A stretch of DNA of 21,565 nt, taken from contig CALVRP010000030.1 in NCBI GenBank assembly GCA_944358665.1, positions 1 through 21,565 of the forward strand. Reading direction: 5' to 3'. Numbering within the stretch: the first letter of the stretch is position 1; the number at the start of each line of letters is the position of its first letter. This DNA is from an uncultured Bacilli bacterium. GTDB lineage: Bacteria; Bacillota_I; Bacilli_A; RF39; UBA660. Made by a program: the position numbers and the translations under genes. Positions 1 through 8,617 of the stretch are shown piece after piece. The notes under the pieces were generated by a model. It was not told where the DNA came from. It worked only from the letters and a program-made list of their open reading frames with translations, and did no database searches.

Positions 1-152
1 TCTTTTATTATTTTATTCATCATATTAGTAAAGCCAAATAAAGCATTAGTTGGAAAACCATTACTATTGTTCATAAAATTACCGTTATAGGCAGTAGCAT
101 AATAACTTCTAAACATTAAATTATTACCATCAACTAAAATTATTTTATTCAT
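1..152 (-). CDS. polA: DNA polymerase I, N-terminal fragment (partial at the window edge)
   Basis: Only the first 50 codons are present; the gene continues off the left edge. The peptide begins MNKIILVDGNNLMFRSYY, then has NSNGFPTNALFGFTNMM. This is the start of the 5'-3' exonuclease (FEN-like) domain of bacterial Pol I: a first beta strand carrying the metal-binding Asp of VDGN, then the glycine/asparagine turn and the helix seen in this family. Pol I removes RNA primers and fills repair gaps. The ATG at 152 follows a GGTGAT Shine-Dalgarno-like element, and an extended -10 lies just upstream. Some low-GC relatives encode only the exonuclease domain as a free protein. The fragment cannot tell that apart from a full-length Pol I. 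Confidence 0.85.
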   Translation of the reverse strand, partial: MNKIILVDGNNLMFRSYYATAYNGNFMNNSNGFPTNALFGFTNMMNKIIK

Positions 153-168
153 TTTATCACCTAAAAAT

Positions 169-177
169 ATTATAACA
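169..177 (-). promoter_or_regulatory. polA promoter (extended -10)
   Basis: On the minus strand TGTTATAAT is an extended -10 element with a perfect TATAAT. No good -35 is seen. Transcription from about seven bases downstream would give a leader of only about ten bases containing the GGTGAT ribosome binding site. Confidence 0.6.
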
Positions 178-224
178 TACTATCATATAAAACCTGAGAA
201 TTATTTTAAAATCATTTATATTTG

Positions 225-253
225 TTGCATGTTTATATAAAATATGGTATATT
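225..253 (+). promoter_or_regulatory. Promoter of the small convergent RNA
   Basis: The -35 TTGCAT (225-230) and -10 TATATT (248-253) are separated by exactly 17 bases, and TGG before the -10 makes it extended. No plus-strand ORF follows, only a terminator about 50 bases downstream, so the product is a short RNA. Confidence 0.7.
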
Positions 254-259
254 CTAACT

Positions 260-335
260 ATGGAGGGACTTGCTTTGCAAATGCCCACCAGTTGTTTGGT
301 AAGCACCGGTTACTTAAGTAACAAGTGCTTTTTTA
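260..335 (+). ncRNA. Small RNA of about 75 nt, candidate antisense antitoxin RNA
   Basis: The RNA is bounded by a 17-bp-spaced promoter ending at 253 and an intrinsic terminator at 301-334, and it has no ORF. It can form small hairpins before the terminator (TTGC/GCAA near 270-280, ACCA/TGGT near 287-300). It runs convergently toward the 26-codon membrane-peptide gene at 339-419 and stops a few bases short of that gene's stop codon. It would therefore pair with the 3' untranslated region of the peptide mRNA if that mRNA reads on leftward. This is the geometry of 3'-overlapping type I antitoxins such as RatA. I looked for the SRP RNA GNAR-loop sequence and did not find it. Expression and role are inferred. 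Confidence 0.55.
301..334 (+). terminator. Intrinsic terminator of the small RNA
   Basis: Outer stem AAGCAC/GTGCTT (301-306 with 325-330), inner stem TTAC/GTAA closing a TTAA loop, then a run of six T. On the opposite strand the hairpin forms but has no following T run, so it should terminate mainly plus-strand transcripts. Confidence 0.8.
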
Positions 336-338
336 TTA

Positions 339-419
339 TTAAACTACCTTAATTAGGAGAATTAAAAATAATATGATAATCATGAGTTGTAATAAATGTT
401 CTGTACGTTTTCTATTCAT
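339..419 (-). CDS. 26-residue hydrophobic membrane peptide, candidate type I toxin
   Basis: The peptide starts MNRKRTEHLLQLM and ends in an unbroken hydrophobic stretch, IIILFLILLIKVV. It has a short basic N-terminus and one predicted membrane helix. AAGGAG lies eight bases before the ATG, a strong ribosome binding site. Upstream is an unusually G/C-rich leader (about 420-495). Its CCGCT/AGCGG and CTTT/AAAG pairings abut the Shine-Dalgarno sequence and could limit its access. Small holin-like toxins of the TxpA/BsrG/Hol_Tox kind have this size and composition and are paired with a convergent antisense RNA, as here. The family assignment is by architecture only, because so short a sequence carries little homology signal. 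A leader peptide or a chance ORF remain possible. Confidence 0.55.
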   Translation of the reverse strand: MNRKRTEHLLQLMIIILFLILLIKVV

Positions 420-498
420 AATCATCACTCCTTCCGCTTTCTGAAAAGTTCAAACCCCCCTGAAAACGAGCGGCAGGCACTTCAAAGTTTATCCCTCT

Positions 499-506
499 AT
501 AATATA
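499..506 (-). promoter_or_regulatory. Possible -10 for the small membrane-peptide mRNA
   Basis: Minus-strand TATATTAT overlaps two possible -10 hexamers (TATATT, TATTAT). The only -35 candidates are T-rich and weak. A start just downstream gives a leader of about 75 bases. Confidence 0.35.
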
Positions 507-559
507 TCTTACGACATAAAAAAGAAAATCCCTTTTTATTTTTATAAAAAATAAAAAAA

Positions 560-1432
560 CTAATAAATAGTTTTTTCATAAGGATTAGTGTGAATAATTA
601 TATACTTTATTTTATTATCAAAATTTTTTATTTCGGTTTCGATGTTTTCCACAATATTATGCGACTGACTTAACTTCATATTTTTATCCATACTAACTTC
701 GATATCAATTTTATAAAATGGGCCTTCTTTAATTATGATAAGTCTATCAATATTTTTTACTTCCTCATGTTTATTAATAATACTTTGTATTTTATTGATA
801 TACTCAGTATCTGTTACTTGCTCATCTAAAAGATTACTAATACTTTCATTTAAAACACCATAAGCTATTTTTAAAATCAAAAGGCCAACAATAAACATCG
901 CTACTGCATCGGCATACATAAATATAGAATATTTATCAGCAAATTGCGCAAGTAAAACAGAAACTAAAACAATAAAGGAACTTAAAACATCGCTAAAACT
1001 TTCTTTACCTGAAGCAGTTAAAATAGAACTTTGATATACCTTTCCTTTATAAAGTAAAAATTTACTAAGCAGTAGTTTTAAAAATATTGTTATTAAAGTT
1101 ACTGTCGCGACAAACATACTAGGAATAGTTCTATCGTCAAACAAACTATTATAGATAATAAAACATCCCATAAACAATATAATTAGCCCAATAAATACAC
1201 AAGTAACATATTCAGCTTTTCCATGACCTAAAGGATGTTCCTTATCAGCTGGTTTATTAGAAATTTTACTGCCAATTATTGCAAAAATATCAGTAATAGT
1301 ATCACTTAAGGAATGAAAGCCATCAGCTACTAGTGCTCCCGCATGACCGAGCAGACCTGTAATTATTTTAATTAACGATAAAAATATATTAGTAAAAAAA
1401 CTTGTAAGCATTACTTTTGTTATTTTATTCAT
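560..1432 (-). CDS. Cation diffusion facilitator (CDF) family metal transporter
   Basis: A 290-residue membrane protein exporting divalent metal ions by proton antiport, judged from its family. About six hydrophobic segments fill residues 10-200, followed by a cytoplasmic ferredoxin-like domain (about 205-285). The TM2 metal site reads ADGFHSLSD (H40, D44), followed by the conserved loop HPLGHGKAEY. In TM5 the usual His of the HxxxD pair is replaced: KESFSD gives E144 and D148, so metal preference may be altered. I start at the ATG at 1432, three codons inside the longest frame, because AAGGTGAGGAT precedes it; the upstream alternative is a GTG within that ribosome binding site. The gene stops at TAG, unusual here. 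Its own extended -10 promoter follows the polC terminator, so it is probably monocistronic. Confidence 0.88.
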   Translation of the reverse strand: MNKITKVMLTSFFTNIFLSLIKIITGLLGHAGALVADGFHSLSDTITDIFAIIGSKISNKPADKEHPLGHGKAEYVTCVFIGLIILFMGCFIIYNSLFDDRTIPSMFVATVTLITIFLKLLLSKFLLYKGKVYQSSILTASGKESFSDVLSSFIVLVSVLLAQFADKYSIFMYADAVAMFIVGLLILKIAYGVLNESISNLLDEQVTDTEYINKIQSIINKHEEVKNIDRLIIIKEGPFYKIDIEVSMDKNMKLSQSHNIVENIETEIKNFDNKIKYIIIHTNPYEKTIY

Positions 1433-1463
1433 TATCCTCACCTTTTTTATTATATGTAAATTT

Positions 1464-1472
1464 ATTATAACA
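1464..1472 (-). promoter_or_regulatory. Promoter of the CDF transporter gene
   Basis: TGTTATAAT on the minus strand is an extended -10 with a perfect hexamer, 32 bases before the start codon and just past the polC terminator. No convincing -35. Confidence 0.55.
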
Positions 1473-1493
1473 CGATATTATTAAATATAGAAA

Positions 1494-1515
1494 AACTTCG
1501 TATTTCTACGAAGTT
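1494..1515 (-). terminator. polC terminator, overlapping the stop codon
   Basis: A nine-pair perfect stem, AACTTCGTA/TACGAAGTT, closes a GAAA tetraloop and is followed by TTTC and more T. The polC TAA (1514-1516) overlaps the stem base. Confidence 0.85.
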
Positions 1516-4500
1516 AAAATAATGATAACTGGCTAGATTCATCCATACCATCTAATATCCCCATAGCTCTCAATTTTTGGGTTAAAGTAGTTGATAATTT
1601 AGCTCGTTTTTGTAGATCTTCAATACTTAAATAAGTTCCTTTCTCTCTTTCTTCCACAATTTTTTTCGCTACAACATCGCCGAGACCATCAATAGCTCTA
1701 AATGGTGGAATTAAAGATTTTTCATCTTCATCAATGACAAAGTCAGAATAATGACTCTTATATAAATCAATTGGTTTAAAAGAATAACCACGAGCAAGCA
1801 TTTCTAAAGCTACTTTTAAACATTCTAAAATAGAACTTTCTTTATTAGAGGCGTCATATCCTTTTTCATTAATCTCAATTATTCTGGCTTTAACACTCTC
1901 ATAACCTTTAATCATAGCTTCAACATCAAAGTCACTATATTCTACCGAAAACTGAGCTGCATAATAAATGATTGGCATATGGACTTTAACATAAGCAAGT
2001 CTAAAAGCGTTAATAACATAGGCAACGGCATGGGCCTTTGGGAACATATATTTTATTTTTGCACATGAATTAATATACCACTCTTCAATGCCAGCCTCTC
2101 GCATTTCTTTAACATATTCTGCCCATTGTTCTGGCTCTTTACTAGCTTTTCCTTTACGAACGAATTCCATAATTTTGAAAGCTTTTAATGGTGTTAGACC
2201 ATTATACATTAAATAAACCATAATATCATCACGACAGCCAATAACTTCACTAAACGGAACAATGCCGTTATCAATTAAATCTTTAGCATTACCATTCCAA
2301 ACATCAGTCCCATGAGAAAGACCTGATATTTTGACAAGTTCGGCAAAAGTTTTTGGCTTAGTTTCTTTAACTAACTGTAAGGTAAATGGAGTGCCAAATT
2401 CTGGAATTCCAAGCGTTCCGGTATCATTCATAATTTGTTCTGGAGTTACCCCTAACGGTTCTGGTGACAAAAATATTTTCATAGTTTCTTTATCGTCTAA
2501 AGGTATTTTTGTAACATCCATCTTGGCGAGATCTTGAACTAACCTTAGTTTAGTTGGGCCAGAATGACCTAAAATATCTAATTTAAGAACATCTTCATCA
2601 ATCGCATGATAATCAAAATGTGTTGTTCGCCAAGCCGAATTCACATCATCGGCCGGATATTGAAATGGGGTAAAATCAAAAACATCCATATAACCAGGAA
2701 TAACAACAATACCCCCTGGGTGCTGACCTGTTGTTCTTTTAACACCAGTACATCCCATAGCTAGTCTTTCGATTTCAGCTGACCGCATCATGAGACCTTT
2801 ATCTTCACAGTACCCTTTAACAAAACCATAGGCGGTTTTTTCAGCAACGGTACCAATGGTTCCAGCCCTGTAGACATTATCTTCCCCAAATAATACTTTA
2901 GTGTATTCATGAGCTGCTGCTTGATTTAAATCAGAAAAATTTAAATCAATATCTGGTACTTTGTCGGCATGGAAACCTAAGAAAGTAGCAAATGGCATAT
3001 CTTGTCCTTCTTTGTGCATTTTAGTACCACACTTTGGACAATCAAAATCAGGAAGATCATATCCACTACCATAACTGCTACCTAAAGATTCTCCATTAAT
3101 TTCAAAAATTGAATGTTTACACTTTGGACAAACATAATGCGGTGGCAGGGCATTAACTTCTGTAATTCCCATCATTGTCGCAACTAATGAAGAGCCAACT
3201 GAACCTCTTGATCCAACTAAATAACCATCATCATTAGATTTCTTAACAAGTTTTTGACTAATTAAATAAATAACATCGAAATTAGCCCCTATAATACCAG
3301 TTAGCTTATCATTTATTTCTTCATCTGTAATATCTTTGATATTATCTTTAAAAAATCTAATAACTCCCTCTTTATAACTACGCATTACTTTATGCAATTT
3401 GGCATATATTATTTGATTATATTCTTCATCATTAAGATTATCTTTAGGAGTAATTTCTTTTATTAAGTTAAAAGGTTCATCACCATAAAGTTCACTAGCT
3501 AAACGTTCTTCGATAAGATAAGGTAACGGATTACCATAAATTTCTTCAGCTTTATCATAAACCATATCAGTTGTTGTTTCCGAGCAATGATCGATTTTTG
3601 GAGCAAACGGTGTCCCACCAGTATCAATGATTACTTCGACCTCTTCTATCATATCAGCTATTTTATTAGTGTTAGTCACAACTATTTCTTTAGCTTTTTC
3701 TTCACCTAAGAAACTAAAGTCATCTAGCATCTCTTCCGTAGTCCTAAAATGTTGGAAAGGAATTTCTTTAATATTTTTTCTAGCTAATGGATGTCTTCCA
3801 CCACCGGGTACCTTTTGATTAACAATGATTTCTCTATAAATTTTATCTTCAGGATTTATATGATGCACATCACCAGTTGCCACAATTATTTTACCTGAAT
3901 CTTCTGTAACCTTAACAATTTTTTTAATATTTTCAATTAATTCAGTCTTACTACCGAAATCATTCATTTGTAATAAGTGGTTATAAACATCTATAGGCTG
4001 CACTTCAACATAATCATAAAAATTTATTAAATTAGATAATTCTTCTTCTGATTTACTACGCGCTTGCCGGAATATTTCACTTTCATAACAACCACTACCA
4101 ATAAGTAATCCTTCACGATGTTTTGTAATTTCGCTTCTTAAAATTCTTGGGGTTTTATATAAATATTTTGTATTAGCAAGAGAAATTAGCTTAAATAAAT
4201 TTTTCAAACCAACTTTATTTTTTACCAATATATTCACATGATAACTATTACCATATTTATGAATTTCATCCTTAGAAACTAATTTAGATAAATCATTAAT
4301 TGTTTCAAAATTGCGACTTTCTAATTTTTTTAACATTTTATGAAAAACTAAAGCCGTTCCTTCAGCGTCGTAATCAGCACGGTGATGAGCATTTTCATCC
4401 CACGGGACTTCATATCTTTTTACTAGCGCTGATAAACTATGTCTAGCATAACCGGTGTCTAGTGCTCTTGAAAGTTCTAATGTATCAATAACTGTATTTG

Positions 4501-6010
4501 TAAATGTACCCAAATTATATTTTTGATAAGCCATTGTTAAAAAAGAAACATCAAATTTAGCATTATGCGCCACCATTGGTAAATCTCCATACCACTCGAT
4601 AAATCTTTTGATAACGGTTTCTTCGTTATCTTTACCTTTTAACATTTCATCAGTAATATTCGTTATTTCGGTAATTTTAGCGGGCAATGGTCTTCCTGGA
4701 TTAATTAATTCATCAAAACGATCTATAATTTCTCCATTAAATATTTTAACCGCACCTACTTCAATAATAGAATCTGAACCACCAGCATTAAAACCAGTTG
4801 TTTCAAAGTCAAAAACAACGTAAGTCGTATCTAAAAGTTTTTGATCTGTACTTCTTAGAACGATATCTACAGAGTCGTCAATCAAAGTAAGTTCAGTTCC
4901 ATACAACGCTTTAAACTTTTCATTTTCGGCTTTACCTTTATTATATTTTTTCACTAAATTAAAAACATGCGGAAACGCTTGACAACCATTATGATCGGTA
5001 ATGGCAATCGCTTTGTGTCCCCATTTCATGGCAGTTTCCACTAGTTTTATTTCATCAGCCACACCGTCCATTTGGCTCATTTTAGTATGGGCATGAAGTT
5101 CAACTCTTTTTTCATCAGCATTATCCATTCGTTCTAAATCTTTTTTGTCAGAGGTATTTATATCTCTGGCATTTAATACAATTTCTCCAGAATATTTATC
5201 ATTTTTACTATAACCTCTTATTTTATAATACTTACCTTCTTTAATGAGCTTATCATAACGAGAAAATTCTTTAGCACCCCGGCAAAATATTTTACAAAAC
5301 ATACTATCTGTACCATCATAAAGTTTTAATGTAATGATTTTAAAATCACTTTTAGATGATTCAAATAAGTCTTTTCCAAATACTTTAGCTTCCACCGTAA
5401 CATTATCTATTTCATAATTAATATTATTGATATCTGTAATAACACCTTTTATTTCACTCCCCATAATAATTGGAGTTTCTTTTACTTCGGCTTTTGGTAT
5501 TTCTTTCTTTTTATCTTCTTCAATGGCTTTTATCGTTTCCATAGCTTTACTTTCATCGATGTTGATTTTTATTTTAACAGAATATCCAGCCTTATTTAAA
5601 TCGTTTTGTAAATCTTCTAAAATACTATTAAACTTCATTTGCTCAGCCAAATTTTCCACATTAACGGTTAACTCATTCTCTTCTAATTGTAACTGACTAT
5701 CTAAAAAGGTCTTTAAAAGAGGTGCTTCCTTACTATAATTTTCTAAAAAATATTTATAATAATCATTAATATCCCCTAGAGTGTAATCTTCTAGTGTAAA
5801 ATTACTACTGACGGTAAACTTAAAAAAACATTTTTTCAAAAGTTCATTAAATTTAATATAAATATTTAATGGTAATGGCTTCTTTAAAGTAATCAAAAAA
5901 TTATATTTATTTTTGTTTTGATTGCAAATTATTTTTTCTAATTTTCCACCTTGAAATTCATTTGTTTCTAGACCAATTTTATCTAATAATAGTTGTAATT
6001 TATCATCCAT
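1514..6010 (-). CDS. polC: DNA polymerase III PolC-type alpha subunit
   Basis: The replicative polymerase of low-GC Gram-positives; 1498 residues, near the usual 1430-1470. Domains in order: N-terminal region (1-190), OB fold (about 190-290), PHP domain opening with VELHAHTKMSQMDGV (about 300) and AITDHNG, and a DEDDh proofreading exonuclease inserted in the PHP domain (VVFDFETTGF near 395, HNAKFDVSF, HHRADYDAEGTA). Then come the zinc site CPKC...CPKC (about 958 and 990), the polymerase active site PDIDLNFSD (about 1020), palm and fingers, and a C-terminal helix-hairpin-helix part ending QLSLF. That C-terminus resembles a clamp-binding motif. The ATG at 6010 follows GGTGAT and a near-leaderless extended -10 promoter. 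The stop codon is in a terminator hairpin, so this is a single-gene unit. Confidence 0.98.
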   Translation of the reverse strand: MDDKLQLLLDKIGLETNEFQGGKLEKIICNQNKNKYNFLITLKKPLPLNIYIKFNELLKKCFFKFTVSSNFTLEDYTLGDINDYYKYFLENYSKEAPLLKTFLDSQLQLEENELTVNVENLAEQMKFNSILEDLQNDLNKAGYSVKIKINIDESKAMETIKAIEEDKKKEIPKAEVKETPIIMGSEIKGVITDINNINYEIDNVTVEAKVFGKDLFESSKSDFKIITLKLYDGTDSMFCKIFCRGAKEFSRYDKLIKEGKYYKIRGYSKNDKYSGEIVLNARDINTSDKKDLERMDNADEKRVELHAHTKMSQMDGVADEIKLVETAMKWGHKAIAITDHNGCQAFPHVFNLVKKYNKGKAENEKFKALYGTELTLIDDSVDIVLRSTDQKLLDTTYVVFDFETTGFNAGGSDSIIEVGAVKIFNGEIIDRFDELINPGRPLPAKITEITNITDEMLKGKDNEETVIKRFIEWYGDLPMVAHNAKFDVSFLTMAYQKYNLGTFTNTVIDTLELSRALDTGYARHSLSALVKRYEVPWDENAHHRADYDAEGTALVFHKMLKKLESRNFETINDLSKLVSKDEIHKYGNSYHVNILVKNKVGLKNLFKLISLANTKYLYKTPRILRSEITKHREGLLIGSGCYESEIFRQARSKSEEELSNLINFYDYVEVQPIDVYNHLLQMNDFGSKTELIENIKKIVKVTEDSGKIIVATGDVHHINPEDKIYREIIVNQKVPGGGRHPLARKNIKEIPFQHFRTTEEMLDDFSFLGEEKAKEIVVTNTNKIADMIEEVEVIIDTGGTPFAPKIDHCSETTTDMVYDKAEEIYGNPLPYLIEERLASELYGDEPFNLIKEITPKDNLNDEEYNQIIYAKLHKVMRSYKEGVIRFFKDNIKDITDEEINDKLTGIIGANFDVIYLISQKLVKKSNDDGYLVGSRGSVGSSLVATMMGITEVNALPPHYVCPKCKHSIFEINGESLGSSYGSGYDLPDFDCPKCGTKMHKEGQDMPFATFLGFHADKVPDIDLNFSDLNQAAAHEYTKVLFGEDNVYRAGTIGTVAEKTAYGFVKGYCEDKGLMMRSAEIERLAMGCTGVKRTTGQHPGGIVVIPGYMDVFDFTPFQYPADDVNSAWRTTHFDYHAIDEDVLKLDILGHSGPTKLRLVQDLAKMDVTKIPLDDKETMKIFLSPEPLGVTPEQIMNDTGTLGIPEFGTPFTLQLVKETKPKTFAELVKISGLSHGTDVWNGNAKDLIDNGIVPFSEVIGCRDDIMVYLMYNGLTPLKAFKIMEFVRKGKASKEPEQWAEYVKEMREAGIEEWYINSCAKIKYMFPKAHAVAYVINAFRLAYVKVHMPIIYYAAQFSVEYSDFDVEAMIKGYESVKARIIEINEKGYDASNKESSILECLKVALEMLARGYSFKPIDLYKSHYSDFVIDEDEKSLIPPFRAIDGLGDVVAKKIVEEREKGTYLSIEDLQKRAKLSTTLTQKLRAMGILDGMDESSQLSLF

Positions 6011-6026
6011 GTTATCACCTTTTTTT

Positions 6027-6035
6027 ATTATATCA
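6027..6035 (-). promoter_or_regulatory. polC promoter (extended -10, very short leader)
   Basis: TGATATAAT on the minus strand, followed by an A run and AAGGTGATAACATG. The start of transcription would fall at about 6020, giving a leader of about ten bases. No -35 resembling TTGACA is seen. Confidence 0.6.
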
Positions 6036-6053
6036 TAATTTGAATATTAAAAA

Positions 6054-6076
6054 ACGAATATCATTATTTTATCCGT
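6054..6076 (-). terminator. rnr terminator containing the stop codon
   Basis: Stem ACGGATA/TATTCGT (one G-T pair) followed by TTTTTT on the minus strand. The rnr TAA at 6069-6071 lies at the stem-loop junction. Confidence 0.7.
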
Positions 6077-8258
6077 TTATTATATGTTTTCTTTTAACTT
6101 TTGATTTACAATCAAAAATATTTTCTTTACTAGATTTAAAATTTACTGTCCGATAAGGAACCGACACTTCTTTAACTTTAACAAGTATACGATCACCAAT
6201 TTTATAATTTTTATGATGGTCGTTTACATTAACTAACTCATGACTTTCTGTCCCATAATAATATTTACCATCTAAAATATCTTCAAAGTCCACGCGACCC
6301 TTAATATAATTATCCAAAAGAACAACTAAACCATAACGTGTACAGGCAATAACTGTGCCTTCAAATGTTTCTCCAATATGGTCCTGCATATACTCAGCCA
6401 TTTTAAGCTCATCAGCCGCCTTTTCAGCGTCATCAGCCATTCTTTCCATGAAGGAAGCGTGCTCACAAAGACCTGGAAGTACTTTTTCAATATAATCAAT
6501 ATTTTCAAAGGTTTCATATTCTCTAATTAAAGTATGAACCATTAAGTCAGGAAATCTTCTAATCGGCGAAGTAAAATGCGTATAATTTTCGAGAGCTAAA
6601 CCATAATGTCCTTCATTATGTGGTGCGTAAATAGCTTTACTCATACTACGAAGAAGCATATTAGAAAAAGCAATATATCCCTTTTGCTTTTCTAATCTTC
6701 TAAGAATATCAGCAATATCATAGGAATGAAGCTCATTATTATTAACTTTAGCTAGTAATCTATTTATTTTTTTATCATCTATAAGTCCACTACTTTTTAA
6801 AAATTCTAACGCTTCAGTAAGTCTCTCTACATTTGGCATTTCATGAATACGATAAACAAATGGAACATTCATATAAAAGAAATTAGTAGCAATTGTCTCA
6901 TTAGCTTCAAGCATAAAATTTTCAATGATTTTTTCGGCAGTTCGTTGTTTTCTTGCCTCAACTTTTATTGGTTTACCATTATCATCAATTGTCATTTTAG
7001 TTTCACTAGAGGCAAAATCAATACTGCCTCTTTCCTTTTTTTGTTTTTCCAGCAAACGAGAAAGTTCTTCCATCAATTGTAAACTATCAGTAAACTCTTC
7101 ATAATCCTCCGGAATTATTCCCTCTTCTAAAATACTATTAACAGCATTATAAGTCATTTGTTTTTTAGAATTTATAACGCTTTTATAGTAGTCATAAGAT
7201 ACTACCTTTCCTTCACCATCTATTTTCATTTCACAAGTTATAGCTAAACGATCTACACCCGGATTTAATGAACAAATACCATTAGAAAGCTGATGCGGAA
7301 GCATTGGTAGTACCGAATCGGCTAAATAAGCGGAAGTACCTCTTTCTTTAGCGGCTTCAAATAAAGCACTTCCCGGTTTTACATAATGGGCTACATCGGC
7401 AATGCTTACTTTTAAGATATAATAATCACTTTCTTTGTTTAAACTGATTGCATCATCAATATCTTTTGTATCATCACCATCAATAGTAAAAATTAATTCT
7501 TCTCTTAAATCTCGGCGGTCTTCCAGATCTTCTTCTTTTACTTCTGTTGGAATTTGTTCTAATTCTTTTAAAACCTCATCAGAAAAGTTAGTAACAAACC
7601 CATAATCATAAGCAATAGTTTCAATATCTATTTTAGGATCATCTTTATGCCCAATTAAATACAATATTTCACCTTTAAATATAGGAGTTTTACTGTCACC
7701 TAAATTATCTTTATTAACTTTAACTAAAATACGGTCACCAAATACTAATCTACTAGTGTCATCTTGAGTAGTAAATGTTAAATTACTTTTTTGATTATAC
7801 GGAGTAAATAAACCATTACCTTGATATTCAAAAACAACTGTGTCATGATTTCTTTTAACTATTTTTTCAACTTTAGCTAAAATATAATTGCTTTTCATTT
7901 TTGTAAAATCACTTATTATAACTATATCATCTGATAAAGCACCATTTAAATTTTCTGGATGAATTAAATAACTAAACTTTCCCTGTTTTTCATCATAGGT
8001 ATTTACATAACCGTAACCTTTTCTTGATATAAATAATTTACCTTGGATTTTGTCTAATTTATCAATATCAAAAATACAATAACATTCATTTTTATCTAAG
8101 TAAACTCTCCCTTGTTCTTCTAACGCTTGTAAAGCATTCCTTAGTAAATTTTCTTCTTTTTCACCATTAATTTTTAATTTTTTCTTTAATGTCCAAAAAT
8201 CTATTTTCTTAGAATTTTTATTTAAGTATTCTAATATTTTGTCTTGTAAAATGTCCAT
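6069..8258 (-). CDS. rnr: Ribonuclease R (RNB-family 3'-5' exoribonuclease)
   Basis: A processive 3'-5' exoribonuclease that degrades structured RNA; in relatives it also works with SmpB/tmRNA. The 729 residues read as an N-terminal helix-turn-helix-like region (1-65), cold-shock OB domains (about 70-220), and the RNB catalytic domain with its Asp cluster TIDGDDTKDIDDAIS (about 255-270), FTSPIRRFPDL and SNMLLRSM. A C-terminal S1 domain begins FEGTVIACTRYG, followed by a Lys-rich tail. I start at the ATG at 8258, not 17 codons upstream, because AAGGTGGGGG lies directly before it and the promoter -10 at 8281-8286 falls inside the longer frame. In other Bacilli rnr often sits by smpB or secG; neither is here. 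Confidence 0.95.
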   Translation of the reverse strand: MDILQDKILEYLNKNSKKIDFWTLKKKLKINGEKEENLLRNALQALEEQGRVYLDKNECYCIFDIDKLDKIQGKLFISRKGYGYVNTYDEKQGKFSYLIHPENLNGALSDDIVIISDFTKMKSNYILAKVEKIVKRNHDTVVFEYQGNGLFTPYNQKSNLTFTTQDDTSRLVFGDRILVKVNKDNLGDSKTPIFKGEILYLIGHKDDPKIDIETIAYDYGFVTNFSDEVLKELEQIPTEVKEEDLEDRRDLREELIFTIDGDDTKDIDDAISLNKESDYYILKVSIADVAHYVKPGSALFEAAKERGTSAYLADSVLPMLPHQLSNGICSLNPGVDRLAITCEMKIDGEGKVVSYDYYKSVINSKKQMTYNAVNSILEEGIIPEDYEEFTDSLQLMEELSRLLEKQKKERGSIDFASSETKMTIDDNGKPIKVEARKQRTAEKIIENFMLEANETIATNFFYMNVPFVYRIHEMPNVERLTEALEFLKSSGLIDDKKINRLLAKVNNNELHSYDIADILRRLEKQKGYIAFSNMLLRSMSKAIYAPHNEGHYGLALENYTHFTSPIRRFPDLMVHTLIREYETFENIDYIEKVLPGLCEHASFMERMADDAEKAADELKMAEYMQDHIGETFEGTVIACTRYGLVVLLDNYIKGRVDFEDILDGKYYYGTESHELVNVNDHHKNYKIGDRILVKVKEVSVPYRTVNFKSSKENIFDCKSKVKRKHIING

Positions 8259-8280
8259 TAAACCCCCACCTTCTATATCA

Positions 8281-8309
8281 AGTATACTAGAGATTTTATT
8301 TTTAAGCAA
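8281..8309 (-). promoter_or_regulatory. rnr promoter
   Basis: Minus-strand TTGCTT (8304-8309) and TATACT (8281-8286) with a 17-base spacer. It starts right after the terminator of the preceding gene and fixes the rnr start downstream of it. Confidence 0.75.
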
Positions 8310-8315
8310 TAGAAA

Positions 8316-8332
8316 ACAGGCCTTAAGCCTGT
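8316..8332 (-). terminator. Terminator overlapping the stop codon of the 97-residue gene
   Basis: ACAGGC/GCCTGT stem with a five-base loop, followed by TTTTC on the minus strand. The TAA of the upstream gene (8323-8325) is in the loop. Confidence 0.7.
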
Positions 8333-8616
8333 AATTTTTCTAATATTTCTTTTTTATGACTTAATAATGGTTTTATTTCGGGCATTATTTTAAGCATTAC
8401 TGTTTCGCTTATTTTGGAATCCTTTACTTTAACAATATACTCTTTACCATCTTTAATATAATATTTAACTAATAAAAATTCGTCTATAAAATCTGTTTCT
8501 TCATTATTTACTTTAATTAAATATTTATAGGTTTCATTATTATAATTTGTAACACCAATAACAAACCATTTAGTACCATCACCAAATTCTAAAATTTTGA
8601 ATAATTCATTTTGCAT
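8323..8616 (-). CDS. Small protein of unknown function, DUF1292-like
   Basis: A 97-residue soluble protein with no signal peptide or membrane segment. It alternates short beta-like stretches (KWFVIGVTNYNNETYKYLIKV, YYIKDGKEYIVKV) and ends in a helical KKEILEKLQA. The pattern of a compact beta-rich protein with aromatic residues recalls DUF1292 proteins (YrzB family) of Bacilli, but I would not claim homology without a profile search. The ATG is two bases past the TAA of the 414-residue membrane-protein gene and no promoter lies between them, so the two are probably co-transcribed and translationally coupled. A terminator closes the unit. Confidence 0.75.
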   Translation of the reverse strand: MQNELFKILEFGDGTKWFVIGVTNYNNETYKYLIKVNNEETDFIDEFLLVKYYIKDGKEYIVKVKDSKISETVMLKIMPEIKPLLSHKKEILEKLQA

Positions 8617-8617
8617 A

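Noticed and set aside
260..335. Small plus-strand RNA as SRP (4.5S/scRNA) RNA or riboswitch
   Set aside because: The SRP apical loop sequence is absent, and no gene follows on the plus strand for a riboswitch to control.
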